Assembly (NCBI RefSeq): GCF_002836505.1
Contig: NZ_PJBF01000055.1
Span: 1 to 64,000 of the forward strand
Length of the DNA: 64,000 bases
Source of the DNA: Psychrobacter sp. Choline-02u-9
GTDB lineage: Bacteria; Pseudomonadota; Gammaproteobacteria; Pseudomonadales; Moraxellaceae
Direction of reading: 5' to 3'
The notes beneath the pieces are model-generated. The model ran no database searches. It was not told the origin of the DNA and saw only the letters and a program-made list of their open reading frames with translations. The position numbers and the translations under genes are program-made. Every line of letters starts with the position of its first letter. Positions within the stretch are counted from its first letter, which is position 1. This document shows positions 10,458 to 19,419 of this stretch, piece by piece.

Positions 10458-11340
10458 GATGTAATGATTCTCGCAGATGCGCTACAAGCAGTTTCAATTT
10501 TTGGTCCGGTTGCCGCGCCTTGGGGTAAACCGCATACATACCCATTTTCTTTCTTGTAAAGCGTTGCAAAATCTGGGTGAGCATATTTTGCTGCATTTCT
10601 TCATAAACAAGTGCTTGTGGTAAAAAGGCGATACCTAGGTCGCTGAGAGTCGCTTGTTTAATCGCATTAAGATGATTGCTATGAAACCGCCCCTGTACAG
10701 GAAGTAATTGCTCTGTACCATCTATATATAGCGGCCATATACCATTCGCCGTATGATCAAACTTATAGACCAAACACTCATGACTCCGTAATTGTTCAGG
10801 GGTTTGAGGTGTACCGTGTCGCTCTAAATAGTCTGGTGTCGCACATATGACCCACTGGCTATCTATAAGACGTCTTGCAATGAGTGATGAGTCTTCAAGC
10901 TCTGCTGTCCTTATCGCCAGATCAAATCCTTCTTCTATCAAATCAACCAATCGATTGGTAATCTGTAAATCTACTGATATTTCTGGGTGTTGTTTACAGA
11001 ATTCGGCAATGGATTCGCTCAATATTAGATTTGCAGAGACCGCTGGCATGGTTATACGTATGTTGCCTTTCATGTCCTCACCATAGCCTGTTACGGCATT
11101 TTCAGCCTCCTGAAAGGCAAATTTAGCGATTTTAGCTTTGTCATAAAGCGTCCTTCCTGCATCGGTTAAGCTTAACTTTCTGGTTGTCCTATACAGTAGC
11201 TGTGCATTTAAGCTCTCTTCTAATCTTACAATACGTTTGCTTACCACTGAATTCGTTAATGACAGCTTTTCAGCGACCCGAGAAAATGACCCTTCATCAA
11301 CCACTTGGACGAATAAAACCATATCGTCAGCTTTGCCCAT
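10435..11340 (-). CDS. LysR-family transcriptional regulator, probable lactate-locus regulator
   Basis: 301 residues, normal length for the family. The N-terminal winged HTH (residues about 1-62) carries FSRVAEKLSLTNSVVSKRIVRLEE, split here as FSRVAEKLSLTNSV then VSKRIVRLEE, followed by LSLTDAGRTLYD. The remainder is the two-lobed periplasmic-binding-like effector domain (about 90-290), of the CrgA/DmlR-type subgroup. The start ATG follows a GGGGAAC ribosome site. It is divergent from lldP across about 260 bp, so it probably autoregulates and controls the lldP-dld operon; lactate or a related hydroxyacid is the natural guess for effector, by position only. Confidence 0.85.
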   Translation of the reverse strand: MGKADDMVLFVQVVDEGSFSRVAEKLSLTNSVVSKRIVRLEESLNAQLLYRTTRKLSLTDAGRTLYDKAKIAKFAFQEAENAVTGYGEDMKGNIRITMPAVSANLILSESIAEFCKQHPEISVDLQITNRLVDLIEEGFDLAIRTAELEDSSLIARRLIDSQWVICATPDYLERHGTPQTPEQLRSHECLVYKFDHTANGIWPLYIDGTEQLLPVQGRFHSNHLNAIKQATLSDLGIAFLPQALVYEEMQQNMLTQILQRFTRKKMGMYAVYPKARQPDQKLKLLVAHLRESLHQKQAYYC

Positions 11341-11417
11341 ACTTGTTCCCCAATTGGTGTAATACGTTTTGGATTATAGCAAAAAAAGAAAATAACATTG
11401 TCCTTTGATGCAATATA

Positions 11418-11429
11418 TCAATGTATTGA
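11418..11429. promoter_or_regulatory. Candidate LysR operator in the lldP divergent region
   Basis: A TCAAT-GT-ATTGA palindrome lies midway between the LysR gene and lldP and overlaps a TTGACA hexamer at 11426-11431. Size and placement fit a LysR-type site (T-N11-A class), but only one copy was noticed and no good -10 follows the TTGACA at standard spacing. Suggestive only. Confidence 0.3.
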
Positions 11430-11600
11430 CAAGGCGTAGAATATTTTAGGGAATTTTGAGCATTTGTTTATTTAACCATTCTATTAATCATGTCACTGAC
11501 AGAGATTGTTTTCGGCTTCGTCTGACCGACAGCATGAAGTTATAAAAGCAAATGCTTAGATGAAGTGGTTCAAGGAAGATTACACGATAAAAAAAGGATT

Positions 11601-13313
11601 ATGATTTTGAGTCAAACAATATATGGACTGTTGGCATTACTGCCAATCGTTCTCTGTGGTATTTTTTTGATAGGGTTGCAATGGTCAGCCAAAAGAACCA
11701 TGCCAATCGTTCTGGCGGTTACTGCCGCGCTTGCCCTCTTTGTATGGGATATGACGCTTAATCGCGTGTCTTCATCTATTATTCAGGGAATGGTCATTAC
11801 GGTTTCAGTATTGTGGATCGTATTTGGGGCTATTTTCTTATTGAATACGTTGAAGCATACGGGTGCCATTGCCGTTATCCGTGCTGGGTTTACCAATGTA
11901 TCGCCAGATAGGCGGGTGCAAGCCATTATTATTGCTTGGTGCTTTGGTTGCTTTCTTGAGGGAGCGGCTGGCTTTGGTACAGCGGCCGCTATTGCCGCGC
12001 CTTTACTCGTCGCGATAGGATTTCCAGCGCTAGGTGCCGTGTTAATGGGAATGATGATACAAAGTACGCCTGTATCGTTTGGGGCAGTCGGTACGCCTAT
12101 CGTTATTGGAGTAAACAAGGGATTAGATACAGTAGCCATTAGCACCCAATTGGCACAACAAGGACTAGAGTGGGGCGATTTTTTACAACTAATTACCAGC
12201 CAAGTCGCCATTATGCACGGTGTCATTGGTACATTTATGCCACTTTTTATGGTGATGATGCTCACGCGTTTTTTTGGTAAAAATAAAAGCTGGAGAGAAG
12301 GCTTCGCTATTTGGCCATTTGCTATTTTTGCGGGTTTGGCATTCACAGTCCCTTATACCCTAACAGGTATTTTTTTAGGGCCAGAGTTTCCATCATTGGT
12401 CGGCGGTTTGGTCAGTATCACTATCGTTGTTAATGCGGCAAAACGTGGATTTTTAGTACCAAAAACCACATGGGATTTTGAACCGAAAAAAAGCTGGCCA
12501 AGTGAATGGCTTGGTAAGCTAATAGTTAGCAAAGAAGACATCACTCCTGCGTTGAGTGATAAAAAGATGTCCACGGTCATGGCATGGTTCCCTTATTTAT
12601 TGGTTGCCCTTTTATTGGTGTGTTCTAGAGTATTAACAGGCTTTCAGTCTTTGCTGAACAGCGCGACAGTAGACCTAACCTCGATTTTAAGTGAGGCAGA
12701 TATCAGTGCCAGTTTTAGTCCTTTATACTTACCAGGCGGCTTGTTATTAATCAGCGCCTTGGTTGCTGCGGCCTTTCAAACGAACAAACCTGTCAATGCA
12801 CTAAACAATGCCTTTAAAGAATCAGGTAAAACTGTACTAGGGGCCGGATTTGTCCTTATTTTTACGATTCCAATGGTTAGAATTTTTATTAATTCAGGCG
12901 TAAACTTATCAGATGTGGCGAGTATGCCAGTTGCGAGTGCAGAATTATTTGCAGGTACTTTTGGTAGTGTTTTCCCCTTAATCAGTGCAACCATTGGTGC
13001 GTTAGGTGCCTTTATCGCGGGCTCTAATACCGTATCCAACATGATGTTCAGTCAATTCCAATACGAAGCCGCCATGAGCTTACATATTTCACCTTCTCTA
13101 ATCATCGCGGCTCAAGCAGTTGGTGCCGCTGCTGGTAATATGATTGCAGTACATAATGTTGTGGCTGCATCGGCAACGGTAGGCCTACTCGGTATGGAGG
13201 GCGCCACACTTAGACGTACTATTTTACCTACCATCTATTATGTGTTGTTCTGCGGGATTATCGTCATGGCTGCCATTTACCTCTTTGGTTTTCAAGGGCC
13301 TTTAGCATTATGA
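11601..13313 (+). CDS. lldP: L-lactate permease (LctP family)
   Basis: Inner-membrane proton-coupled lactate importer of the LctP family, 570 residues from the ATG at 11601. The family-typical stretches WCFGCFLEGAAGFGTAAAIA and QSTPVSFGAVGTPIVIGV are present, as is the C-terminal IAGSNTVSNMMFSQFQ region. About 12-14 hydrophobic helices are visible. I chose ATG 11601 because AAAGGATT lies just upstream; an in-frame GTG at 11565 would add 12 non-hydrophobic residues. The stop overlaps the start of dld (ATGA), so the two are translationally coupled. It supplies lactate to the next gene product; LctP carriers usually accept both lactate isomers and glycolate. Confidence 0.93.
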   Translation: MILSQTIYGLLALLPIVLCGIFLIGLQWSAKRTMPIVLAVTAALALFVWDMTLNRVSSSIIQGMVITVSVLWIVFGAIFLLNTLKHTGAIAVIRAGFTNVSPDRRVQAIIIAWCFGCFLEGAAGFGTAAAIAAPLLVAIGFPALGAVLMGMMIQSTPVSFGAVGTPIVIGVNKGLDTVAISTQLAQQGLEWGDFLQLITSQVAIMHGVIGTFMPLFMVMMLTRFFGKNKSWREGFAIWPFAIFAGLAFTVPYTLTGIFLGPEFPSLVGGLVSITIVVNAAKRGFLVPKTTWDFEPKKSWPSEWLGKLIVSKEDITPALSDKKMSTVMAWFPYLLVALLLVCSRVLTGFQSLLNSATVDLTSILSEADISASFSPLYLPGGLLLISALVAAAFQTNKPVNALNNAFKESGKTVLGAGFVLIFTIPMVRIFINSGVNLSDVASMPVASAELFAGTFGSVFPLISATIGALGAFIAGSNTVSNMMFSQFQYEAAMSLHISPSLIIAAQAVGAAAGNMIAVHNVVAASATVGLLGMEGATLRRTILPTIYYVLFCGIIVMAAIYLFGFQGPLAL

Positions 13314-15118
13314 GTGACACACAATCACCAAATAAAGAGCGTCATATGCCGTCATTAAATAGAGCTTCATCAAACCTTTTCTCATCGAATATAGCGCATC
13401 AAGACCAAGACATACTCCGTCCTGAGCAAGTATTAGACAAGCTAACCCATTTACTGGGAGCCAGTAATGTACAGGCTGATCCAGAGAAAAACGAACACTA
13501 TAGAATGGGGTGGCGCTCTGGTGGCGGCAGCGCTTTGGCTGTTTTGTTTCCGCAAACGTTGCTGGAGATTTGGCGTAGTCTAGAAATATGTGTGGAAGGC
13601 GACTGCATTATTATCATGCAAGCAGCAAAAACAGGGCTGACTGAAGGCTCAACCCCGAGCGGTAATGACTACGATAGACCAGTGGTTGTGATTAACACCC
13701 TTGCAATGAATCAGTTGTATTTGGTGAATGATAACGAGCAAGTGATTAGCTTACCTGGCGCCACGTTGCATCAGTTGCAAAGTCAGCTCAAAGCCGTAAA
13801 TAGAGCGCCTCACTCGGTCATCGGTTCATCGACGTTAGGTGCGTCAATTATTGGCGGTGTTTCTAATAATTCAGGTGGGGCACTGGTAAAAAGAGGTCCT
13901 GCTTATACCGAACTTGCTTTGTTTGCCCAAATAGACAAGCACGGTCAGCTAGTGCTGGTTAATCACCTAGACGTAGAGTTAGGCGACACTCCAGAAGAAA
14001 TACTCACTAATCTGCAAACAGGTAATTTCGATAAAAGAGAACTACCTGACACTGGCAAGCTCGCATCTGACAAAGAGTACATCGCTAGAGTAAAAGATGT
14101 TGATGCAAGCACACCAAGCCGCTTTAATGCGGATAAGCGAAGACTGTATGAAGCAAGCGGCTGTGCTGGCAAGCTGGCGGTATTTGCAGTACGTCTTGAC
14201 ACTTATCCAACGGCTGTAAAAGAGAAAACCTTTTATATAGGCACTAATAGTGTGAGTGAGCTTGCACAGCTCAGAAGGCAAATGTTATCGAGCTTCGATA
14301 ATACCCCTGAAGTGGGTGAGTATATGCATCGTGATATATTTGATGTATCTGCTAAGTATGGTAAGGACACGTTCCTGAGTATTAAGCATCTCGGTACCAA
14401 TGCCTTACCTAGATTGTTTTCTATCAAAGGTGCTATGGATGCAAAATTCCATAAATGGTCATGGATGCCAAAGCATTTCACTGACAAAGTTATGCAGTTC
14501 GTTGCCAATATGTTCCCAAAGCATTTACCGAAGCGAATGCTAGAGTACCGCGACCAATATGAGCATCATCTTATCTTAAAAATGAGTGATGCTGGCATAG
14601 CAGAAGCACAGGATTTTCTGAAAGTTTTTTTCGACGCTTCAAATACGGGTAACTATTTTGAATGTAGTCAAGAAGAATCAGAAAGCGCCTTTTTACATCG
14701 CTTTGCCGCTGCAGGTGCCGCACTAAGATATGAAGTCATACATGAAAAAGAAGTCGGCGATATATTGGCATTGGATATTGCTATACCACGTAACGAGTTA
14801 GAATGGCTCGAAACGTTACCTAAAGAAATTGAACAGCATTTGGAAAAGAAACTCTATTATGGACACTTTTTTTGTTATGTATTTCATCAAGACTATATTT
14901 TGAAGAAGGGTAGTGATGCACATCTTGTTAAAAAAATGATGCTAGAGCTACTGAGCGCACGCGGAGCCAAATATCCTGCTGAGCATAATGTAGGGCATCT
15001 ATACGAAGCAGAACCTGATTTGCAAAATTTCTATAAAAGCCTAGACCCAACCAATACCTTTAATCCGGGTATTGGTAAAATGTCGAAAACCAAACGCAAT
15101 TGCTCGTGTTGTTTATAA
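13310..15118 (+). CDS. dld: Quinone-dependent D-lactate dehydrogenase
   Basis: 602 residues, about 30 longer than E. coli Dld because of an N-terminal extension. An FAD-binding PCMH domain (about 35-260) includes the glycine-rich TEGSTPSGNDYDRPVVVIN and GSSTLGASIIGGVSNNSGGA regions. It is followed by the membrane-binding Lact-deh-memb domain, with a basic amphipathic segment around MPKHLPKRML. The end KYPAEHNVGHLY...FNPGIGKMSK matches the family. It oxidises D-lactate to pyruvate at the inner face of the membrane and reduces quinone. It starts at the ATGA overlap with lldP. The last residues are cysteine-rich (CSCCL), which I do not recall in E. coli Dld. Confidence 0.94.
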   Translation: MSDTQSPNKERHMPSLNRASSNLFSSNIAHQDQDILRPEQVLDKLTHLLGASNVQADPEKNEHYRMGWRSGGGSALAVLFPQTLLEIWRSLEICVEGDCIIIMQAAKTGLTEGSTPSGNDYDRPVVVINTLAMNQLYLVNDNEQVISLPGATLHQLQSQLKAVNRAPHSVIGSSTLGASIIGGVSNNSGGALVKRGPAYTELALFAQIDKHGQLVLVNHLDVELGDTPEEILTNLQTGNFDKRELPDTGKLASDKEYIARVKDVDASTPSRFNADKRRLYEASGCAGKLAVFAVRLDTYPTAVKEKTFYIGTNSVSELAQLRRQMLSSFDNTPEVGEYMHRDIFDVSAKYGKDTFLSIKHLGTNALPRLFSIKGAMDAKFHKWSWMPKHFTDKVMQFVANMFPKHLPKRMLEYRDQYEHHLILKMSDAGIAEAQDFLKVFFDASNTGNYFECSQEESESAFLHRFAAAGAALRYEVIHEKEVGDILALDIAIPRNELEWLETLPKEIEQHLEKKLYYGHFFCYVFHQDYILKKGSDAHLVKKMMLELLSARGAKYPAEHNVGHLYEAEPDLQNFYKSLDPTNTFNPGIGKMSKTKRNCSCCL

Positions 15119-15167
15119 CTGAACTCTATAACTGATATTTAAAACTGGCCATGGGCTGATTATTTAT

Positions 15168-15194
15168 CAGTAGCTAAGTAGCTAAGTAGCTAAA
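15168..15194. repeat. Short tandem repeat (8-bp unit, about 3 copies)
   Basis: TAGCTAAG-type units are repeated head to tail three times, the last one degenerate (TAGCTAAA), in the gap after dld. No function is apparent. The tract could vary in length by slippage. Confidence 0.6.
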
Positions 15195-15238
15195 TAGTTC
15201 AGTGTTTGTCCATTATAAATTGTTCGATACACCCTCAG

Positions 15239-15267
15239 AAGCACTGCCAATGGGTAGTGCTTTTTTA
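15239..15267 (+). terminator. Rho-independent terminator of lldP-dld
   Basis: AAGCACTGCC pairs with GGGTAGTGCTT (one G-U pair) around a short loop and is followed by six T residues. It lies about 120 bp after dld. Confidence 0.85.
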
Positions 15268-15338
15268 TTATTTCTCGGTAAATGTATCAGTGGCCTCGAG
15301 TTCAGAAGCATATTTATTCAAAATGATTTTGTTATCTA

Positions 15339-15369
15339 TTGTTAAATACCAGTCGATGCTATGTATAAT
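15339..15369 (+). promoter_or_regulatory. Candidate promoter of the malic enzyme gene
   Basis: A perfect TATAAT at 15364-15369 is preceded at 19 bp by TTGTTA, about 70 bp before the maeA start. The -10 is good; the -35 spacing is long. The rest of the 318-bp gap holds the lldP-dld terminator and the short tandem repeat, and no gene. Confidence 0.35.
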
Positions 15370-15436
15370 GCAGCACTAGCATAGCTTTCACTTAGTATGG
15401 CTTTCACTCATATGCCTTTAATAAGAAGATTACATT

Positions 15437-17119
15437 ATGTCAAACAAGCGTCCTTTATATATTCCTGTTGCTGGACCCGCTCTTTTAGAGACACCTTTAT
15501 TGAATAAAGGTAGTGCTTTTTCATCAGAAGAACGTAGTAGTTTTAATTTAACGGGGCTATTACCTCATAATATTGAAACGATTGAGGAGCAATCATTACG
15601 TGCTTATCATCAACTAAGCTCATTCACTGATGCGATGGATAAGCATATTTACTTGCGTAACATCCAAGATACCAATGAAACCTTATTTCATCATCTAATT
15701 GAGCAGCATATCGAAGAAGTCATGCCGCTCATTTATACCCCAACCGTTGGTCAGGCGTGTGAAAAATTCTCGCAAATTTATCGTCGTAAACGTGGTTTGT
15801 TTATCTCATATCCTGAGCGTCACAAAATCGACGATATGCTACAAAATGCCACCAAACAAAATGTCAAAGTGATCGTTGTTACTGACGGTGAACGTATCTT
15901 GGGCCTAGGGGATCAGGGTATTGGTGGTATGGGTATTCCAATCGGTAAGTTGTCTTTATATACGGCTTGTGGTGGTATTAGCCCAGCTTACTGTCTACCT
16001 ATTTTGCTGGATGTCGGCACCAATAACCAACAGTTGCTTGATGATCCTATGTATATGGGCTGGAGAAATCCGCGCATCTCTGGCGATGAATATAATGAAT
16101 TTGTGGATTTATTTATTCAAGCCGTTAAGCGCCGTTGGCCAGAAGTGTTATTGCAATTTGAAGATTTTGCTCAGGAAAACGCGACACCATTATTGAATAA
16201 ATATCGTGATCAGCTATGCTGCTTTAATGATGATATTCAAGGGACTGCTGCGGTATCGGTTGGTACTCTGATTGCAGCGTGTCTAAACAAAGGTCAAAAA
16301 CTTAGCCAACAGAATATCGCATTTTTAGGCGCAGGATCTGCAGGTTGCGGTATTGCTGAGCATATTATTCGCCAAATGCAGCGTGAAGGATTGACTGAAG
16401 AGCAAGCTCGTAGTCAAGTGTTCATGGTTGACCGTTATGGCCTGCTAACAGATGGCATGACAGAACTGCAAAAATTCCAAGAACCGTTAGTACAAAAAGA
16501 ATCAGCTATTGCAAGCTGGGACAAAAGTAAGAAACTCGGCTTAGCGCAAGTAGTTAAACAAGCAAAAATTACCGTATTATTTGGTGTTAGCGGACAAAAA
16601 GGTCTGTTCACCCAAGAAGTGATCGAATCGCTATGTGCTAATACTGAGCACCCAATTGTACTACCACTTTCAAATCCAACGTCTCGTGTGGAGGCAACAC
16701 CGCAAGAAGTCATGAATTGGAGTAAAGGTAAGGCCATTGTTGCGACGGGTAGTCCATTTCCTCATACCACTTATAACGGTCAGTCTTTTGAGGTTTCTCA
16801 GTGTAATAACAGCTATATTTTCCCTGGTATTGGTCTAGGTGTTTTAGCAGCACGTGCGACAGGTATCAGCGATAATATGCTAACGGCAGCAAGCCAAGCC
16901 CTTGCAGATATATCAATGGAATACGAAAAAGCACCTGGTGCCATCTTACCGCCGATCAAGGTTATTAGAGAGATCAGTGAAAAGATAGCGTATGCAGTGG
17001 CATTACAAGCGGCTCAAGATAAGCTAGCACTACCTATCACATCGGAGAATTTACAACGCCGATTAAAAGCGAACTTTTGGTTACCTGAATATCGTAACTA
17101 TCGCCGTACTTCTTTCTAA
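15437..17119 (+). CDS. maeA: NAD-dependent malic enzyme
   Basis: 560 residues, the expected length for the long, non-fused SfcA/MaeA class. It oxidatively decarboxylates malate to pyruvate plus CO2 with NAD+. The N-terminal malic domain has YTPTVGQAC, the catalytic region [20 protein letters not shown], and the metal-binding EDF (near residue 246) then FNDDIQGTA motifs. The NAD-binding Rossmann site is [13 protein letters not shown] (about residues 296-308), and [12 protein letters not shown] is near 415. The start follows an AAGAAG ribosome site. It is monocistronic, with its own promoter region and a strong terminator, and supplies pyruvate alongside the lactate operon upstream. Confidence 0.96.
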   Translation: MSNKRPLYIPVAGPALLETPLLNKGSAFSSEERSSFNLTGLLPHNIETIEEQSLRAYHQLSSFTDAMDKHIYLRNIQDTNETLFHHLIEQHIEEVMPLIYTPTVGQACEKFSQIYRRKRGLFISYPERHKIDDMLQNATKQNVKVIVVTDGERILGLGDQGIGGMGIPIGKLSLYTACGGISPAYCLPILLDVGTNNQQLLDDPMYMGWRNPRISGDEYNEFVDLFIQAVKRRWPEVLLQFEDFAQENATPLLNKYRDQLCCFNDDIQGTAAVSVGTLIAACLNKGQKLSQQNIAFLGAGSAGCGIAEHIIRQMQREGLTEEQARSQVFMVDRYGLLTDGMTELQKFQEPLVQKESAIASWDKSKKLGLAQVVKQAKITVLFGVSGQKGLFTQEVIESLCANTEHPIVLPLSNPTSRVEATPQEVMNWSKGKAIVATGSPFPHTTYNGQSFEVSQCNNSYIFPGIGLGVLAARATGISDNMLTAASQALADISMEYEKAPGAILPPIKVIREISEKIAYAVALQAAQDKLALPITSENLQRRLKANFWLPEYRNYRRTSF

Positions 17120-17164
17120 GTTAGAGATTAGATAGTTAGCTATTATCGATATTGCAAACACCAT

Positions 17165-17205
17165 AAAAAATCACCTTAACTTGAAAAGTTAGGGTGATTT
17201 TTTTA
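17165..17205 (+). terminator. Rho-independent terminator of maeA
   Basis: A 17-bp stem (one G-U pair) of AAAAATCACCTTAACTT with its complement flanks a small loop and ends in a T run, about 45 bp after the maeA stop. The A run on the left makes it possibly bidirectional. Confidence 0.92.
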
Positions 17206-17372
17206 TCTATGCATTAATATAAAACTATAGGGTCTGTATGGTCGCTTGTTTTGGTGGTGAGTTAGTCAACGCCTTGATAATTTCAGATATTTTAAAGGTA
17301 TTCTAAGAGGTGTTAGTCGATGCCTCTATCATTAAGGTATGGAAGGTCAGGGTGTATTATAGACACGCAATA

Positions 17373-17409
17373 AAAAACCCTTGTAGCGTAAGGCTTACAA
17401 GGGTTTATT
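17373..17409 (-). terminator. Terminator of the tRNA-Arg gene
   Basis: AAACCCTTGTA and its complement TACAAGGGTTT enclose a short loop. On the minus strand the stem is followed by a T run (A run at 17372-17377), just downstream of the tRNA 3' end. Confidence 0.85.
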
Positions 17410-17429
17410 GGTACTACTCATATCTTAAT

Positions 17430-17505
17430 TGGTGCGCCCACCAAGACTCGAACTCGGATCGATCGCTTAGGAGGCAACTGCTCTATCCTGTTGAGCTATA
17501 GGCGC
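17430..17505 (-). tRNA. tRNA-Arg, anticodon CCT
   Basis: The minus strand folds as a standard 76-nt tRNA. The acceptor stem is GCGCCTA with TGGGCGC (one G-T pair), with discriminator A and an encoded CCA. The D arm holds AGCTCAACAGGATAGAGC, the anticodon loop is CTCCTAA with anticodon CCT, and the T arm holds GTTCGAGTC. It reads the AGG codon. It is followed by its own terminator and stands alone. tRNA-Arg(CCT) genes are frequent integration sites, but I see no duplicated 3' end or integrase nearby. Confidence 0.95.
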
Positions 17506-17578
17506 ATTATGGAGTGACATTGTAGAAAAAAGCAGTCATAAAAGCAATCAACAAAAGACAAATAGAGACAATTTATCT

Positions 17579-18385
17579 TTACTCACCATTGCTAAGCGCG
17601 TCAGTGACATCTACAGCATGATCACCTGATGCATTTTTTGCCTGTGAGGTTGGTTTAAATAAGTCATTTACACTGTTCTTATAACCACTAATGTTCTCAT
17701 AATCATATTTTTTTAGTATATCTTGACCTGTGCTCGATAGTAAAAAATTACGGAAGTTAATAGCAGTTGTATCGTCTGTCAGGATGACACCTTCAAGCGC
17801 CTGTTCATCTTTTAGCGCATAGTTAAAGGGGTTTAGAGTGTGTATCTTTTTATCTTTATCATGCGTACTATTATCACTATTTTTATCAGATGCATTACTT
17901 ATATCACTGGCCTCAGTACTTTTTTGTCTTTGATCATTTCTATCTTGTGCCTGTTGTAACTCTGACTGTAGGAGCGATACCCGTTCTGTGGATAGGCTAT
18001 CGTCATTGGTAATAATCATGTCTGTATCAAAGACAAAGTCAGAGAGTTTGTCTTTGGTAGAACCACTACTTGGTACTGTAAGAAGGTCGTGAGAGGGGAC
18101 ATAGCTCGCTAACACTTGTACGTGCGGATAACGAGATTCAAAGCTCACAATGATATCGTCCAAAGGTATCTGTAACTTCTCCTCTGCTCGAATGTATAAA
18201 ACACTGTCAGCAATCTCTCTTGATTCATCACCTTTCGTACTAGAGTCTGCTTCACTTTCACTTGCCATGATTGGCAATGGGTCTGTGTTTTTGCGATTAC
18301 TGGTCCACAACCAAATGAAGACCGCGATAAAGATTGTGAGCAGTAGCAAGATTAGCCCAGCCAGCAGTAGTTTGTAGTCTTTCAT
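17579..18385 (-). CDS. Membrane-anchored, ModA-like substrate-binding domain protein
   Basis: 268 residues. One N-terminal membrane helix (about residues 5-27) is followed by an acidic linker. Then comes a periplasmic domain with pieces typical of type II solute-binding proteins of the molybdate (ModA) class: LDDIIVSFESRYPHVQVLASY (about 76-95), a DTDMII segment, and near the end INFRNFLLSSTGQDILKKYDY. The middle (about 135-190) is a Ser/Asp/Lys-rich insert that replaces much of the usual second lobe, so ligand binding is doubtful. No ABC permease or ATPase is adjacent. It ends about 75 bp before the tRNA and is preceded by an unknown gene on the same strand. Probably a divergent, non-transport relative; function unknown. 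Confidence 0.6.
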   Translation of the reverse strand: MKDYKLLLAGLILLLLTIFIAVFIWLWTSNRKNTDPLPIMASESEADSSTKGDESREIADSVLYIRAEEKLQIPLDDIIVSFESRYPHVQVLASYVPSHDLLTVPSSGSTKDKLSDFVFDTDMIITNDDSLSTERVSLLQSELQQAQDRNDQRQKSTEASDISNASDKNSDNSTHDKDKKIHTLNPFNYALKDEQALEGVILTDDTTAINFRNFLLSSTGQDILKKYDYENISGYKNSVNDLFKPTSQAKNASGDHAVDVTDALSNGE

Positions 18386-18451
18386 ATATTACTGCTCTTT
18401 TATTATTAGTTGATTCATAGCAACGTTTATATACAGGGTAGTATCTATTTT

Positions 18452-18979
18452 TTAAAGCTTTTGTTCTAGTACTTCATCGGTTAATTCAGCCAACATGTCT
18501 GCAAAGATATCCGTGTCTGCAGAAGGGGTAGATACTTGTTCTTCATTAACCTCACCACTTTCATCAGTATGGCCATTGGTTTGGCAATCTGTTAGAGGAT
18601 CAGATTGGTCGTTTAATACCTTGGCAGCAGGTGTAGTAGTTTGATGCGCTGCTAACGGCGATTCACCGGTTAATAGTCTGTCTTTTAACCATCTAAACCC
18701 ATGTGCCTCCCACCATGCTTCAAAACGTGGCAACGTGCTACCACGTACCGCTACAGGTAGATCTAGCGTTCTCAATTTCTGCGCAAGGATAGGGTTGCTG
18801 ATAGCTTGATGGATGCTCAAATAAAGTGAGCTACTATCATCGGTATAGGGTCGTCTGTTTTGCCATGATCTCTCATCGATTTTCATACGTGGCAGTTGCC
18901 ACAACTCACCGCGATAATACACGACGTATAAGCGTTGTTTTGGATGGACAAAAATAGCATCAATGGGACGCAATGGCAT
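18452..18979 (-). CDS. Hypothetical protein
   Basis: 175 residues from the ATG at 18979; a TTG at 19000 is an alternative but neither has a clear ribosome site. I do not recognise the family. The first 105 residues look folded (RLYVVYYRGELWQLPRMKID, then LPRFEAWWEAHGFRWLKDRL) and the rest is an acidic, Ser/Thr-rich tail. It has no signal peptide or membrane helix, so it is probably cytoplasmic. It lies 66 bp upstream of the ModA-like gene on the same strand and is divergent from recC. Confidence 0.65.
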   Translation of the reverse strand: MPLRPIDAIFVHPKQRLYVVYYRGELWQLPRMKIDERSWQNRRPYTDDSSSLYLSIHQAISNPILAQKLRTLDLPVAVRGSTLPRFEAWWEAHGFRWLKDRLLTGESPLAAHQTTTPAAKVLNDQSDPLTDCQTNGHTDESGEVNEEQVSTPSADTDIFADMLAELTDEVLEQKL

Positions 18980-19000
18980 AATATTAAGTAATCCCGTCAA

Positions 19001-19419
19001 TAGAAAGTATTATTTAGATACAGGTTGTAAAGGCCAATTTAAAAACCGCAATGAGATTATTTCATTGTAAATATGAATGATAGTATAAAACGACACTAAG
19101 TGTCGCAAGCTTATTATAATATCGGCATCTACACTAGTAAACGATAACCATCAATGGCACACTGATAGCAAATTTGGCATGTCAACGTTATCAATGGATA
19201 TGTAGAATTTGCTACTATGGTTGTTTTTGTTTAGGGCCCTCATGCTAGCAGAAATGCATCATAGTAACGACCATCAAACATGGATTGATGAGTATCGATT
19301 TTTGTTTTGTCTGGATGTTGTATAGCGTTTTTGACATTGGATACAGACATCTCATCTATAAGTGAAGCCTTCTTTATTAATCCTAATACCTCACCTTTAT
19401 TGCAATCAGATTATTGTCT
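19001..19419. other. Intergenic region before recC (no gene seen)
   Basis: The 419-bp gap between divergent genes is AT-rich. It holds a small perfect hairpin, CGACACT-A-AGTGTCG at 19091-19105, and a TTGACA at 19331-19336 with a poor -10 about 20 bp downstream (TATAAG, 19357-19362). That could serve recC, but I cannot support a promoter call firmly. Confidence 0.4.

Noticed and set aside
11783..12346. 187-codon minus-strand frame inside lldP
   Set aside because: Antisense shadow of hydrophobic lldP codons; no independent signals.
17310..17501. 63-codon plus-strand frame across the tRNA
   Set aside because: It covers the tRNA-Arg gene and its terminator on the opposite strand.
17430..17505. 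Possible genomic island boundary at tRNA-Arg
   Set aside because: No integrase, no duplicated tRNA end and no other mobility gene within reach.
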